Notes under the pieces: model-generated
What the model was told of the DNA's origin: nothing
Database searches by the model: none
Seen by the model: the letters and a program-made list of their open reading frames with translations, nothing else
Source of the DNA: Temnothorax longispinosus
Taxonomy: Eukaryota; Arthropoda; Insecta; Hymenoptera; Formicidae
NCBI RefSeq assembly: GCF_030848805.1
Contig: NC_092364.1
Coordinates: 930,001-994,000, forward strand
Length of the DNA stretch: 64,000 nt
Direction: 5' to 3'
In this document: positions 49,001 to 62,339 of the stretch, piece by piece
How positions within the stretch are numbered: position 1 is the first letter of the stretch
Layout: each line of letters opens with the position of its first letter
Made by a program: the position numbers and the translations under genes

Positions 49001-51606
49001 AGCGCCTGGTCACTTACCCGCGACGTTTGCGACGTACTCACCACCGTTTTAAGCGGCGAGGGACCTTCGACGACGTATGTCTCCTTGCTCAAGTTCCCGA
49101 GATCGGCGTTGTACTCGGTCGTGGTAGGCTCGGTCGTGCTGCTGGTGTCGGTCTTCTTGATCTTGTCTGCCTCAAGAGTTATCGCGGCCACCTCGACTTC
49201 CGTTCCCTCTTGAAAGAACGACACCGCGTCTTGCCTCTCCAGAGTCTCGGTGACCTGACCGTTGGTGACCTGCAGAATACTACCTATTTCTAAATTGTCG
49301 ACTATGTGTATCGTTGGTACCTCGTCAGGCCCGTTGCTTATGCACTGTATGATATGGCTTCCCGGCTGTACAATAGCTTTCTTTGCGATGTCGTTGCACG
49401 TCAGGTCCTTCGCGATTTCGACGTTCTCCGCGGACGAGTAGGATATCGTCAGGCAGTCCTGCGCCGGCACCACGCCGATATCGCTCTTCTCCTGATTCTC
49501 AAACGTTATCACGTTCGAGGTGATCTCCTCCGGTTTCGAGACCTTCAGGCCCTCCAACGTTTTCGTCGAGAGATCGACATTCTCGTAACCCACAATTACC
49601 ACCGGTGTCGACTCGCTTAGAATGGCGCTCGGCAAACTGGTACCCGCGCCGTCCTCGTCCTCCGATTCATCCCAGTTGGCGAGAAACTGCCGTACGTCGA
49701 GCTCCGGCTTGTCGGCGAACTCTTTAGACATTTTCTGCTGTACAACCGTGTTGCTCGCGTTCGCAGCCAGATTGTCGAAACGCTCGCTTCCTTTCTGGAC
49801 TTCAAACTGATTCTGATCGAGACTCTTTTGCGCGGGATATCGGTCTTGCTTCTGCATACTTTCAGCGCACAAAACGGTCGCGTGACCGTCATGTTGTTGC
49901 GATACCATTTGTTCCGGCTTCTGGACGTTGCGATTCGCCATTTCGGGGACGCTATTACCGTCCTGCTTGCCCAGCTTGTCCACCGGACTGCCCATTGGCG
50001 CCTGAGAATTCACAGGTTGTTGCACTCTGGGATAAGTTTCGGGCGCGTAGTTGGCATTGATTAAAACGCCATTCTGATCGAATTGAAAATTTACCTGCGG
50101 GATAGCAGAGGTATTGACGGTCGACGCGGCGACGCACGGAGTCTGCTGCATCTGTCCCTGATATGTGATGGCCTGCTGTTGTAATTTCAATAGATCTTTA
50201 TACCTATGAACACATTCCTTATACTTGGGATGCGACTGGTACCCGGGTATGGTCCTCGCCAACTCCCTGAGATTATTCTCCGCCGCGAATCTCTGCATCG
50301 CTAGTTGCTGGTGATATACCTGATACCGCGAATGGGAGGGAGTATGCATAGTCGTGGCATTCGTTTGCATTCTGTTCGCCATGGATGCGTTGTCGGCAGC
50401 CTCCTGACAGTCATGCGTACCGTCTGTCTTCAGATTCCTCGGATACTGTGAATTGAAGTAAGTATTCTGCGTGGATGGCATCATACTCGGATTCGGAACA
50501 CTCGTGGACGGCATGCTGGTCGGCATCATGGCGCCGCCGGTCTGATACGGCACCTGCTTGTTATATTTCTGCTGTGGCATCGTAAATCCCTGCTCCGGAT
50601 GCTTAACCATTCCCTGATTCGCTACGTTCATGCCGCTCATCTTGGAATACTCTTTTACGTTGTAAGGATACTTCTGGTACTCTCCGGTGTAATTGTAGTT
50701 TTGCATGGGGTAGTTCTGTACCATGCCCGAGGATGACGGATAGCTGCGGGAGACCATGCGGTCCTTGCGATACTTGAAATCGGGGAAGTTCCTCCGGTGA
50801 GGATCTGCGTTAGGTCCGTTAGGCGGCGGCGCCATAGGCGACATAATCTCCTTGCCATCAAAATTGTCCTTCCTGAAATTATACTCGTTTCCGAATCGTC
50901 GAGCGTCCGCTTGATATCCGGCGGACGAGCGAATGTTCTCCCTGTAAGACGCGTTGTTCTGATAAGAGCAGTACTTCTCCCACTGCTGATAGCTCATGTT
51001 GGGATCCGGATTGCAGCACAATCCCTTACAGGGGACGAAGGACGGCGGAGGGCCCGTCCTGTTAGCGGCATGCGAATTCACGTTGGTGTTTCGTGGCCCT
51101 ATCGACGCGTGCGGCGCATTCATATTCATCACGTTTGGTCCATTTAGATGCGAGATAGGCCCGTTTAAAGGCACCTGATTATTTCTATAGCCTAGCTCCT
51201 CGTTTATACCGCCTATCGCGGCATTCCTCGGGTCCATAGGACCATTCAGATTGTCCGCCATGGGATTTCTTGTATTCGAAGGCCCATAGTGGCCAATGCA
51301 ATTCTGCATTTGCACCATCGACGCCAGGGGGTTGTTGTCGGCGGCATTGTGGCCGTGCGAGATGTTGCTCGACAGATGCGGCTGAAAGTGCCTCGGATTG
51401 AAGTTGGGATCGTTCTGGTGTTTCTCAAGTCCCTCCGAGCTGAGATTCAGACCGTTCAACTGCGTCGGGCAGGTCGGATTGGTAATACTGGAGATAAACG
51501 ATAGGTGTCCCGAATTGACATTTTGAGCGGTCGATGTTACGTCGTTTATTCCTGACTGTGGAGGATTATATTGATGCCAATCTGGCATACTTCCACTGTA
51601 GTTCAT
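40092..51606 (-). CDS. Giant low-complexity C2H2 zinc-finger protein (unrecognised)
   Basis: Exons (5' to 3'): 51606-40723, 40610-40371, 40157-40092. They total 11,190 nt, or 3,729 residues, with both introns in phase 0. The first 3,628 codons lie in one uninterrupted exon. The N-terminal 600 residues are rich in Asn, Met, Gly, Pro and Tyr and include a cysteine cluster (CKGLCCNPDPNMSYQQWEKY) and a helical block (FAAENNLRELARTIPGYQSH). An acidic motif, NWDESEDEDG, follows. The middle is charged and Ser-rich, as in disordered nuclear proteins. Five copies of an (I/V)P(K/I)-hydrophobic-basic motif occur between about residues 2590 and 2845, for example IPKMKIK and IPKVIIKR. A C2H2 finger lies at C3637, C3640, H3653 and H3659, followed by a conserved-looking tail. 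I infer a chromatin or RNA-associated role but cannot name the family. The start is the only ATG opening this frame after an in-frame-free 5' UTR. Confidence 0.88.
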
Positions 51607-54168
51607 TGTACATTGTTTTGCTATTATTTTGCTGTGATTACATCCTGTCCTCCTTGTTCACAGAGATCTCTCCAAATATTAAAAGCAGGGGGCTACCTAA
51701 AAAGAGGAGACTACGTGTTACTCGCTATACGATTACACAGAAGTTATACATATACTATTAATTGTTTTTGACAGTATAAATATGAATATCTTCGGTCGTG
51801 CAAGCAGAATCGAGGAAAATTATTTCTAAAAATAATCGTGTACTTTTAATATTGTTAGATTCTTGGGCTAAATAAGTATAATTATCTTTACTCGACGAAT
51901 AAATAAAATAATTCACGATGCAAAGGTCAGATTTTGATGAATTCTGAAGTACAAGGGACACGTTATCTCTTCAGTCATTAATCAAGTATCTCGTTCTCGA
52001 ATTTGATTCATTCTACGGACCTGATATGTATCGACAAATTGTTATTAAGTATTTCAGAGAAAATCAGAAGACCTGAAAAGTGAGTTTGCGATTATAAATA
52101 CGTTGCTTCGGTCACTCAAGAGGAGCAAAGTGCTACATTCTTTGACTATTGCTTCTATAGTCAAGAGGTCACATCCGTCCCGATGGAGGATTGCGAAGGG
52201 TTATAAACGTATACCGCAGGTATGACCTAGATACCTCTTTGACATCTTTGGCACATCAAACCACGCACACGCACGCACGTATATACACACGCACACAGCG
52301 TATACAGAAGCACGCGCCACACACACACACATGCGCCTCGCGGAGCATGGACGAACGTGCGCCGCGTCGTCAGAATGCAAATGATCTCTAATGATATTCC
52401 GGGACGGGGGCAGAGTTCCGCCACGCGAAATCGAGGCGAAAACAGCCTCGTGGCTGTCAAAGCCGCGGACCGAGAGAACCGTGCCCCGCGCGCTCCGACC
52501 TCGGCGCTGGAACGCGCACTAACAGGGTGACACCATATTTACCGAGGTTGTAGCCATTGTTGGCAAACCCACCCCGACCCACCCCAGCCCGCGGCGCGGT
52601 CTGTGTTTACGTTCGGCCGTCGTCGCGGACGCAGGAATCCGCGCCGCGCGAGACCCGCGGTGCGGATTCCGCACCCGCCGAGGTGCTGGAGGAAACGCGC
52701 ACCTTGTCGCACGCGGGGCCTTGAAGATACTACGACTGACAAACGCACGCACGCACACACGTACACACACATACACCTGCGACAGTACGACGGACAGTCG
52801 CGACAAATTGTCGCGTTACCGCTCGCGGCGGACACGCGAGACCGCGGCGATGACGACGGCAACGACGACGACGACGGTCTGATCGTCGAGATCGGGACCA
52901 CGAGTGGCACGGTTCGCGGGGGCGAAACTCACGGCTCCGAGACTTACCTGCACGATAACATCGCTCACAACACGCACGCCATTTTGGACACGACTGCTCG
53001 CGAAAAAAAAAAGAGGAAAAACATGCGCGCGCCCTCTGCGGCGGGAGGCGCGCACTTCGCCCCCGTTTATGCGTGTGTCCGTGCTGTCCGTGTGTGTGTG
53101 TGTGCACGCGCGCGCTCACGTGCGCGCACACCTGTTTCGCACCTGAGCGCACGTATGTACGACGTGCATGCGTGCGACGGACAATGGTAAAAATATGACG
53201 CTAATCGCCTTACGCCTCGCTTAATATATTCGCGAATGCCGTTGACTCGGTCGCGACCAAGTGGTTCGCTGCCGCAGGCGTAAACACTTCTCGTTATGAG
53301 GAACGAGGTTTCCACTGAAACTTGATTTTGACGCGTGTACTAATGAGTCGAACGTGTCTCCTTGTACCGCGAGATCACCTCGGGTTTTTTTTTTTTTTTT
53401 TGTATTTGATGAAACTTGAACTTTTTGCCTTACATTTCTCAGGCGCCGTGTATGTACATAATGCATGGCACGAGTTTTGCATAAGTCGTTGCAGCTTATA
53501 AAACGTGCATATAAAATATTCGAACATTCTCTACTATGCTAACAGAAACATCTTATTCTGCACATTCGTTTATTACAGGGATATTACACAGACGGCTGTA
53601 TACGTAATAATTTACAATTTATATTAAAAGTTTATGTACAACAACTTCAATGCGCATTATTGTTTTTAAGCCTAGACAAAGATGCTCGTAGCCTAATATA
53701 ATGTTGAGTATATGAGCGGATTTAGGAGACATTATCTGCACAAAAATAGAGAATCTATTACCTATCCAAAGAGTATACATGTCTAAATTACTATTTATAA
53801 TTATTAAATTATAATTTTTTCAATACATTATGAAATGAACATAACGCGTCATTGAGTTCGATTGATAAACTCTGAAAGAGATAATTTGTTCGCATAAAAA
53901 GAGTGCTTTCAAAGTTCTCGTAGATAAGTAAATTATAAAAGATACCGCACAACGAAAAATATAGAACTAAGAAATCCTAATCGCTAATATCGGTTTCTCA
54001 TATTTTTCCACTGTGCGAGGGCCTTAATACGCGAGTTAGGATCTATGCACTGCAAAATATGTATTTGCTATTCTCAAATGTAAAAAGTAGGTTGTGTAAG
54101 AAAAGCATTAAACTAATTGCTATAAACTACGGCACTCGATATTGTCTCTCATCTTTCTCTGACATCCC
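51607..54168 (-). promoter_or_regulatory. 5' UTR, leader intron and promoter of the giant gene
   Basis: On the minus strand, a strong donor (CAG|GTAAGT, exon end at 52948) and an acceptor (CTTTTTAG|G, exon start at 51696) suggest a 5' UTR intron of about 1.25 kb that joins a non-coding first exon to the ATG exon. The donor sits in a CpG-rich island (about 52300-53200) with CA and GT runs, consistent with a promoter. An AAAATGGCG motif, as bound by YY1/Pleiohomeotic, lies close upstream of it on the minus strand. A poly-T run is at 53384-53401. Bases 53200-54168 are AT-rich and include the MCRS1 3' UTR. No other gene is supported. Confidence 0.6.
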
Positions 54169-56183
54169 TCAAGGATTTAAGTTCAATTTGACAGCTTCTT
54201 GTCGTATCACAGAGATGAGTTCTTGGTTTATTAAAAATATGAACCTCAGTCCTGCAATCTGTAAAAGGTGTACATAGAAATGTAAAATAGAGAAAGATTT
54301 AAACTCATTTAGTTAAAAGAAACTATTATTCGAGAGGAAACTATACAAATTAAATTTGTTGCGTTTTATGCAATAATCAAGTAACAATATTGATGTAATA
54401 GTTACCTCAATTACACTATTGTTATTCAATTTCATCTTGTTGCCAGCCAAGATTGGTCTGCTGTCCACAAAAATCGGTCGCTTTCCCTCGGATGACAAAA
54501 AGAAGTCTCCATTATTCCTTAAACGGATGGTACCTTGTCGACGCGAAACTTTCCACGCTGGACCTTCCAAACCAAGATCCACGTCGACGGTATGATCCTT
54601 TGTAGAACGTCCTACACTTATCTGGACAAAGATACAAAAAATGAGATGTAAATCTTTTAAAATATGACAATAAACTTCATTATACATAAATAATATTAAC
54701 GAATAACCGTTCTACGTTTGCTTCTTACCTCTCTGGATCTCATGAGATATCGGACGAGTCTTCCCCTTAGAATGGCTAAGGTTTGATTATCAAATTCTGG
54801 TGGATTGACACCTGTTACGCTGTCGACAAGTACCTGCCATCTACTAAGCTCGTTTTCCAATACTTTAATTTCTCTTTTGTTCTTCCTGTCCGCCGTTGCC
54901 AATTCGGCGTCCACCAATTCATCTTTCGGTTCCATCAATTCGGTATCGTTGATCATATCTTCAGCATCCGAAAAGCTCAATACGTGTTCACCTCGTGGTA
55001 AACTTTGCACCGTCTGATCTGGTAATAGGTGATACTGTTTCATCAACTGCCAATGGCTGTGTAACGCCTTTGCGGTCCTTGCTGGATAAAACGTATGTGC
55101 ATTTGCTTCAAGCAATTCTTGAAATACTTCCAATGTTGGTTGAGAGGTCTGACGAGAGAAAGATCACATACTCATAATAATGCAGTCATTCGAGAAACGC
55201 ATTGAAGGCCAACTCAGTAATTAATTTATACAATAGATTATTTATGCTTTCTACAAAAACATTTGTCATTTAGAATCCACTAACACCCACCGATTTAATA
55301 ATCCCTAACAGCTCCTCCTCAGCTTTGCTATACAAAGTTCTTGCTTGAACACTGGCTATTAGTTCAGGATGCAAATTACGCATAGCTTGCACAGCTACAC
55401 GTGAAACTGCGCTATCGTATAATAATGCGTACCATCTTTGCTGTATCTCCTGCAATGTGAAGCGACAGGAAAATTTTGTACCTCGATGGACCTTAAACAG
55501 AGATAATAAGAATATCAGAAGTGTATTTATTCTCTTATCGACGTAGAAGAAACGAATAGAAGCAAAGAGGAGGTAGAAACTAAACAGACACGTACCATTC
55601 TCAAATCATTCGTCTGTTGCACACCAGTGATCAACGCCAAGTCGTCGGCAGGTTTCCATCGTCCGAGATCTTTGGTGGCGTTGATGGAGTGAGAATGATT
55701 TTTACTTTTCTTATTCTTCCGTCCAGGATTCGAGCCGCTTGGCCTGCTGGGCCTGCGATTGACTCTGTCCGACTGTACCAAGGCGGTCGGTATCGGTATC
55801 GGAGTAGGTAGCGTCTGCGTTGGGAGAACGTCCATGGGAGAACAACCGGCGGTTACAGAAATCATTCGCGATTTCGACGTCGACTTGGCGCTCGTGGCAG
55901 GCGGTTGCAGATTGAACGTCGTCTCCACCACCTCATCGTCGAACTTCTTGCGTTTTATCGTTCGCGAGGAGCTTTGGAGGAAGGAAAATACATATAAACA
56001 ATAGAGGTACTCTGTTTACAATGCATGCCCTCAGGCGTCAACGGCGATCGATACGTCCTACCTTCTCCGTTTCCCCGTTGATAAAGCGTCCAGAGCCGAC
56101 GATCCGATGGGAATATTCAGAAACCCGTCCACGCTGTGCGTGAGTCCAGTGTGGTTGAGGCTGGTCGGTGTCGGTATATCCAT
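54169..56183 (-). CDS. MCRS1: Microspherule protein 1 (FHA domain)
   Basis: MCRS1 is a nuclear protein of the NSL histone acetyltransferase and INO80 complexes, with a second role at spindle microtubule minus ends (Rcd5 in Drosophila). Exons (5' to 3'): 56183-56062, 55971-55596, 55491-55291, 55148-54729, 54621-54406, 54258-54169. They total 1,425 nt, or 474 residues; the human protein has 462. The basic motif SSSRTIKRKKFDDE, the block WKPADDLALITGVQQTNDL, then FTLQEIQQRWYALLYD and TFYPARTAKALHSHWQLMKQY form the N-terminal MSP domain. A coiled coil follows (KREIKVLENELSRWQVLVD). The FHA domain occupies about residues 370-460, with SVGRSTKDHTVDVDL carrying the phosphopeptide-binding GR...D pattern and NNGDFFLSSEG. 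It shares a divergent promoter with eIF3j. Confidence 0.96.
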
Positions 56184-57122
56184 CGTTCAGCAAAGCGAAC
56201 GCGGAGACCGTGAAACCATGAAACACCACGTGACTTCTGCCTGACAGACCTCGGTCCTCCTCGCGAACAAATCACCACTGTTCTGATATATCGCGTTGTG
56301 TCACACCCACGCAGCTATTCGTGTTCAAAAAAAAATATCAACAACCACCGTAATATCAACACAACACACTCGGGCAGTTGACGCGAAGTGAGTCGTAGAA
56401 GGATAGACGCGAATCACGCGAGGTGCGAGGTGCGACTCGACGAGACGGCGCGAATCGATTCTCGAGCGATCGATATACCGAAGGAGGCGCGCGACGTCGA
56501 TCGCGATTAGTCGCAGCTCCCGTTCGCAGGATTTTTAAACGCGCGCTCTATCGTGCGTACGTATAAATTAATTAATTAATTAATTAATTAATCGAAACGG
56601 GCAACGCGCGAGACGTTACGGAAACGCCGTCTGTAATTTCCACGACGGATAAAAATTACGTCGTGCTGTTTATGGTGCAGTGTTTTATCGGACACGTGTC
56701 GCTCTCGAGTTTCACACGTGTGTATTTTAGAACGACGGGATTGTTCTTTTCTCTCTTTGAGGGCGATCTCGTTTTTGATGAGAAAAAAATGGCGTTGGGG
56801 GGATCAAGGGGTGTTAACCTCGCGCTAATGTGCGTGTCCCCAACTCGCCGCATTCTCTCGAGGGACATTCGAAAAAGGCGGAGAGAGAGAGAGAGAGAGG
56901 AGAGAGGCCCGGAGAGATCGTGTTCTCGCGGATCTCTGGATCGGTCGCCGCGCATGCGCACCAGGCCCCGCTCGCGCGAGCGATCGGATCACGCTGGGCA
57001 CGCTGCTTCCTTCGTGCAGTATGGCCCGCTCGATTCCGGTTGTGCTCGTTGTCACCACGTTCGCGCGGCAGGCTCTCCGTTCACCCGCAGGCACGGCGCA
57101 CGGCAAATAATCACCGGCAGCC
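56184..57122. promoter_or_regulatory. Bidirectional promoter of MCRS1 and eIF3j
   Basis: This CpG-rich interval of 939 bases separates two divergent start codons. It holds a TTAA tandem (about 56568-56594) and a GA run (about 56879-56902). No TATA box is evident, as expected for broad housekeeping promoters. Open frames across it on both strands are a consequence of high GC. Confidence 0.7.
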
Positions 57123-60100
57123 ATGGACGAGGAATGGGGTACGTAAAGCGAGCGTGTTCTTATCGTCTAATCGCGAAACGCCCCGCGAAACGAGGGGCGA
57201 TTCGTCTCGCGAGGGAAGACTGTGACTTTTTAACCTCCACCCCTTTTGCTGCGCCTCTTGCAGATGTGGACGATGTGGACAACGTCGAGGCGAAATTCGA
57301 CCTCGCGATGAGATCGAACAAGTGGGAGGGCGAGGACGAGGAAGAGGAGGTCAAGGTAATGCCGACTCTCCGACCGCCCGCGCGACCCGCGGACCGTCCC
57401 ACGCGTGTCCGCGTGCGGTCCCCCCGCACCTAACCTATACGGCGAACACATGTTTCCCACACCGCGCCTCTCGGTCCTGTCGATTATCAGATTTCTCCCG
57501 TTAATCTCTCGTCCCCTCACCCGCATCGTCTGTCAGAACAATGTGCCATCTTGCGATTATCACGGTTGCGAGAGAATGAGAAATTTATTAATTATACATA
57601 TGCATAAGAGGACAACAAAATTAAAACCAAGAAGGAATCACTCATGGAGTTTTTTTTTTCTTTATTTGCTCAATATATCTAAGTAAAGATGTATACCTCC
57701 TTGCTCCATATATTTTTTGTACTTGGTAGAATCATTCATATATAAGATTGAATAAGTAAAATGCATTTAAGGATTTATATTTTGAATAATTCTTTTTTTT
57801 TCTTAATCTTTATTGACATGTACTCCAATATTTTCTTTCAGTTGTTAAATGTTTTGTACAAGGCTATATTTAATCACATGCATGGATAGTTAAATAACTT
57901 ATGAATAATAGCTTTTTCCTATATCTTGCTAATATATAACTGTTAATTTACTTGGATTATTTGAATTGCTATTGTACATCTTTATTAGACCTTTATTAAA
58001 TGCATTTATACTAAAATTTAGTTACATTAAAAGATTTTGTACATTGGTATAAATATATATTAAATACCTAAAGTTTGTTACGTGATAATGGTGGCACAAT
58101 ATTATTTTAAATTTATGTATAATGACGACAATCTCTCTGTTTCATATTAAATAACCTCACCTAACAGGACAGCTGGGAAGATGTGGAAGAGGAGAAAAAG
58201 GATGTAGAGAAAAGGGATGTAGAGAAACCAGCAGAGGCCCCAAAAGCAAAGTCGAAACCTAAGAAAGCATTAGCTGAAAGAATTGAGGAACGTGAGGTTG
58301 GTTTCGATGCTTAAGGTGCGCGATTTTATTTGGATAATTTTACTCATGTTTATTTATATATGTAAAAATACAGAAGAAGGCAAAGGAGGAAGCTGAGAGA
58401 AAAGTGAAGGAAATAGAGGAGTCGCTTACGCCAGAAGAAAGGCGAGCTGAGCTGCTAAGGCGTCAGAGGTTGCAAGAGGAGGCGGACTTACGACTGGCGA
58501 TGGAAACTTTCGGTTTGTCGACTCTAGTAGACTTTAGTGATCGTAAATCACATAAAAAAGAAAAAAAATGACTTTTTAACTAATGATCTGACTATTTTAT
58601 ACTGTGAATTGAATAGCTTTTTTTTTTTTTAATAGCTCTAATGTAGTAATTTTTATCTGATATCTGAAATAGACATCTCTTTTTCTCTCAGAGTTATGTT
58701 AGACGGCAGACGCTTAATTTGATAAAGAGAAATCTTTTGATAAAATATTCTTATCTTTTTATTACTTTATATATCGTAGGCGCACATTGTCATTGTAATA
58801 CTAGGTAGCTGTGTTAAAAGATTACTCTAAATATGCATGGGACGATATATAAGCATTTTTGCTTTCTAACAATGATAATGACTATTATTTTTATATAAGT
58901 ATGATATTTTTGACGAATTAAAAAAAAATATTAATGTTAAACTAACTATTTGGATTGTGGTGGCACGCAAGACGAATTGTTATACATATACGTTAAATTA
59001 AATCGTACAGGTATTGTACAAGAATATCTTGGAAAAAAAATGCTAAATGCAACATACACGTATACACACGCATGGAATATGTACATATGTCTTTCGTAAT
59101 ATTTTTATTAACATTAATTTAAGATTGTGGCATAATAGCTTTACATAATTGTAATTATTATAGCCACCACTAGACTTACAATCGGTTTATGATAGGAACT
59201 GCATCAAACAGGGGCAGACAGACAGACAGAGAATTATATATACAAGCATTTAAACTTATTACAAGCTCTACATTTAAATTTATTACTGATGTTGTTGTAT
59301 TTTAATAAAAGTTGCTATTCTATGCAGTTTGTTGTGTTTGCATCAGTCTTTGTAACCTTGTCTCTCATCTGTTATCTGTCTCCTGTACCGTTCCTGATTG
59401 TCTCTTTTGATGCATACATTGTAACATACAATAAAATACGTAAAAATCTATCAAATGCAATATGAGTTATACGTCAAATATATAAAACTTTATATTTGTT
59501 ACATCAATCTTCTAACTCAAAAATATAGTATATTTAATTATAATTACAAAATAGCAAAGTATCTTTCCGCAATTTTATAAACTTTATTATTATACAATTT
59601 ATCGGTGAAGGAATTTTTACAAAATATTATATTTTTAATAATTTAACACACAGTAATTTGACTCGATTAAGTTGACGTGAAAGATATTACTACATTAGTT
59701 ACGACATTTGATGAAAAATCCTAATATTGATGTGTGTTACATGTATGTATGTTATTACACAATTTTATGTTGCAGGTGTGACAAATGCGACAGAAGTATC
59801 GCCAAATGAATCGCTCGATACTATGGTACCCGATACAAAAGAAGAATTTGAGCAATTTGGCACAGCACTTTTACAAAAAATAAATCAATTTAACAAACAC
59901 GCAGAGTATCCACCATTCGCAGAAGAACTTATAAAATCCATTGCTCTTAATTGTTAGTATATCTGTTAACGATCGATATCTTAACGAACGGTAATGTCAC
60001 TTTCATCAATAATTTTTATATTTGGAAATGTTTCTTTATTCCAGTATCGTCAAATTACTTGAAGAAAGTGAAAACTATAGTTGACAACTTACTTATCGAA

Positions 60101-60238
60101 AAGCAGAAGATGGAGAAGGGCGATAAGGCGAAAAAGAACAAGGGGAAAGGAAAGGCCAAGCTCAAAATCGAGGGTGACAACACCTTGTTAAGCGAATACG
60201 GTGATTATGTATATGACGAATTTGACGATTTTATGTAG
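57123..60238 (+). CDS. EIF3J: Eukaryotic translation initiation factor 3 subunit J
   Basis: This loosely attached eIF3 subunit sits in the 40S decoding centre and regulates mRNA entry and ribosome recycling. Exons: 57123-57138, 57264-57355, 58168-58296, 58374-58512, 59776-59952, 60045-60238. They total 747 nt, or 248 residues. The protein opens with an acidic stretch, MDEEWDVDDVDN, and KWEGEDEEEEVKDSWED. These are followed by a lysine/glutamate-rich coiled coil (ERIEEREKKAKEEAE). The conserved helical core contains LTPEERRAELLRRQ, FEQFGTALLQKI and YPPFAEELIK. The C-terminus is a lysine-rich block followed by an acidic tail ending DEFDDFM, as in other animal eIF3j proteins. Exon 1 encodes only five residues and part of a sixth. 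A polyA signal AATAAA lies at 60975-60980. Confidence 0.96.
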
Positions 60239-62339
60239 CGACTTTTCACACATTCATACATTCTAGTCGCCTAAATACACGCAGAAGAATTATTAATTTG
60301 CAGAATTTATACAGAAACTTTATATTTGTATTTTCTGCATATTGAATCGTAACCAAAATGTACAACGGTTTAATCTACAATCCATGATATCGTTCACACC
60401 TAAGATGAGGAAAAAAAAAACAATAGAAGTGAAATCTAGCATTATAATATTATCGGCGAAAATGCTTAAAAATGAACACTTTACCGATAGCTGCGTGATA
60501 ATGTCGCATTGACACGCAGTCACTCAGAACAGTTAGAGGTTCTACGACTTACTGTTGAATTTTTTTCGGATTTTTATCCGCGCGCGTCCATCGTTGTCTA
60601 TTTTCAATTTTGATGTTAATATCAGCAACGATTTTAGCTTGAAAACATTGGGATTGTCGCGCGACGTACGAGCGATTCTAACTTATTGATTATGCATATA
60701 TTAACATCAGGCAGCAAAGGATAGAACATTTACGTCCTTTTGTGTTGTAACCGCATCTTAATTTGTTTAAAAAAAAAAAAAACAGAAAGAAAGAGGAAGA
60801 AACTCCCCTTTATATAGCTGCGCCATAGCAGACTAAAATCGTGTAATTATATTGTGGAAGTTTTCTATAACACAGCTTATATATTCATAATGCATACACA
60901 AACACACGTACACGTACTTTTATTGAAGATCGATTAGAAATAGATCGGTTGGTTTTGAAAAGAGTATATTCCTAAATAAAGGTTGATTATAAATTACGCC
61001 TCTACGATTCTTGCTCATAGTTTATTACGATTGTACATTCATCGCGGGGAGAGATATCTTTTGTATTTTGTTTCAACTGTGCGTTTCTCCATTTTGTAAA
61101 TGGTATCTTTCGGCTGTTGATAAAAGGAAATTGTCTACTCTCTAAATCGTTCAGCCTAGAGAAATTATGCTCCCGCGTTGCGATGCACGCAGGAACGGGC
61201 GATATGTATCGGGGGCGGGGGGGGGGAGAGAAGGGGAGAAGTATTGCGAAAATAATGTTCATAAATCCATATGTAATGATGCAGCATTAAATATCTGAAA
61301 TCCAGAAGATATCAGGAAACTATTTTCCAGACAAGCGAGTTATATGAACACTTCCTGAGATCTTTCTTCGGGTATTTACTGCTGCGCAGAGATTGATATT
61401 GATTTAATAAACATCATTCATTTGACTCTTTGTTTTTTTTTTTGTATTTTGCAGCTCGTCGATAGGCGAATTTTCAATGTTAAATCCCCTGTCCGTACAT
61501 TCTGTCAATTCCTGTGCACCGTTTCCTGTTGTATCGTTCAATTTTGGTTCATTTTATCTTACTTTTAGATCGTATAATTTCTCAACTCGGTGAGATGAAA
61601 GAGAATACCTGCTATTCCATTGTTGGGTTCACCTGTACATCACCTGTACATACATGTGGCTAGATTAATTAGAAATAACCTATCTGCCGAGTTTCTCTTT
61701 CCCTTTGCTCGCTCAAGAATTGTTGCGGTAAAAGCGTGAAATCAGTAATTATGTACTTATTCGTGAGTTTACGCGTACGCTAATTTCCAATTAAAAACAA
61801 AAATAGTTAAAACATGAGACAATTGATTTCGTTATCACACGTATGCGCTTATTCTAATTCGGCGAACAACATAACCTCAAGGTTTCGAAGAATGTCAAAT
61901 ATCTCACAATGTATAAAAATATAATGGGCATTAATTTTGGTTTACCACATTGCGATAAATAAAACCCATATTTTATTGAATTAAAAAATTTCTTCTTTAA
62001 AATTGTATTTAATATATAATTAATTTTATAATGAAATAAATTTGAAGTGAAAAATGACACCACACTAAAACAGTTATCCTATTTTTATTCCTTTATTTCA
62101 TTTAAATAAAAAGGTATCGAAATATGCACAATTACTGTGAATTTTACGCTTCTACCGTAGCATATTAATACTGTAAAAGAAACCAAGTCTTTTTTTATTC
62201 ATATTTGTGGTCTGCGTTGTGTGAGAATAGATACTGGTTGATAGTGTGAAGGAGATACCAAGAAACTTTCGAGATAAACGTCTTATCTCGAGTTTGTGTG
62301 ACCTTTCGATCATTTATAAAAAGTTGTTCGATTTAGGAA
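60239..62339. other. 3' UTR of eIF3j and upstream region of ALKBH7
   Basis: The first 740 bases are probably the eIF3j 3' UTR, ending after the AATAAA at 60975-60980. The rest is AT-rich apart from a long G-run at about 61210-61225. No gene is supported. The ALKBH7 5' UTR lies near 62240-62339. Confidence 0.55.

Noticed and set aside
41302..51147. Many antisense open frames of 60-200 codons within the giant exon
   Set aside because: They are shadows of the long sense frame on the opposite strand, with no recognisable protein and no independent splice or promoter context.
52539..53190. Long arginine/threonine-rich frames on both strands
   Set aside because: They lie in the CpG island at the giant gene's promoter and consist largely of CA/GT repeats and CG-rich codons.
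56663..57433. A 256-codon forward frame over the eIF3j start
   Set aside because: It runs through the promoter, exon 1, intron 1 and exon 2 in frames that break the eIF3j protein; the spliced model matches the family.
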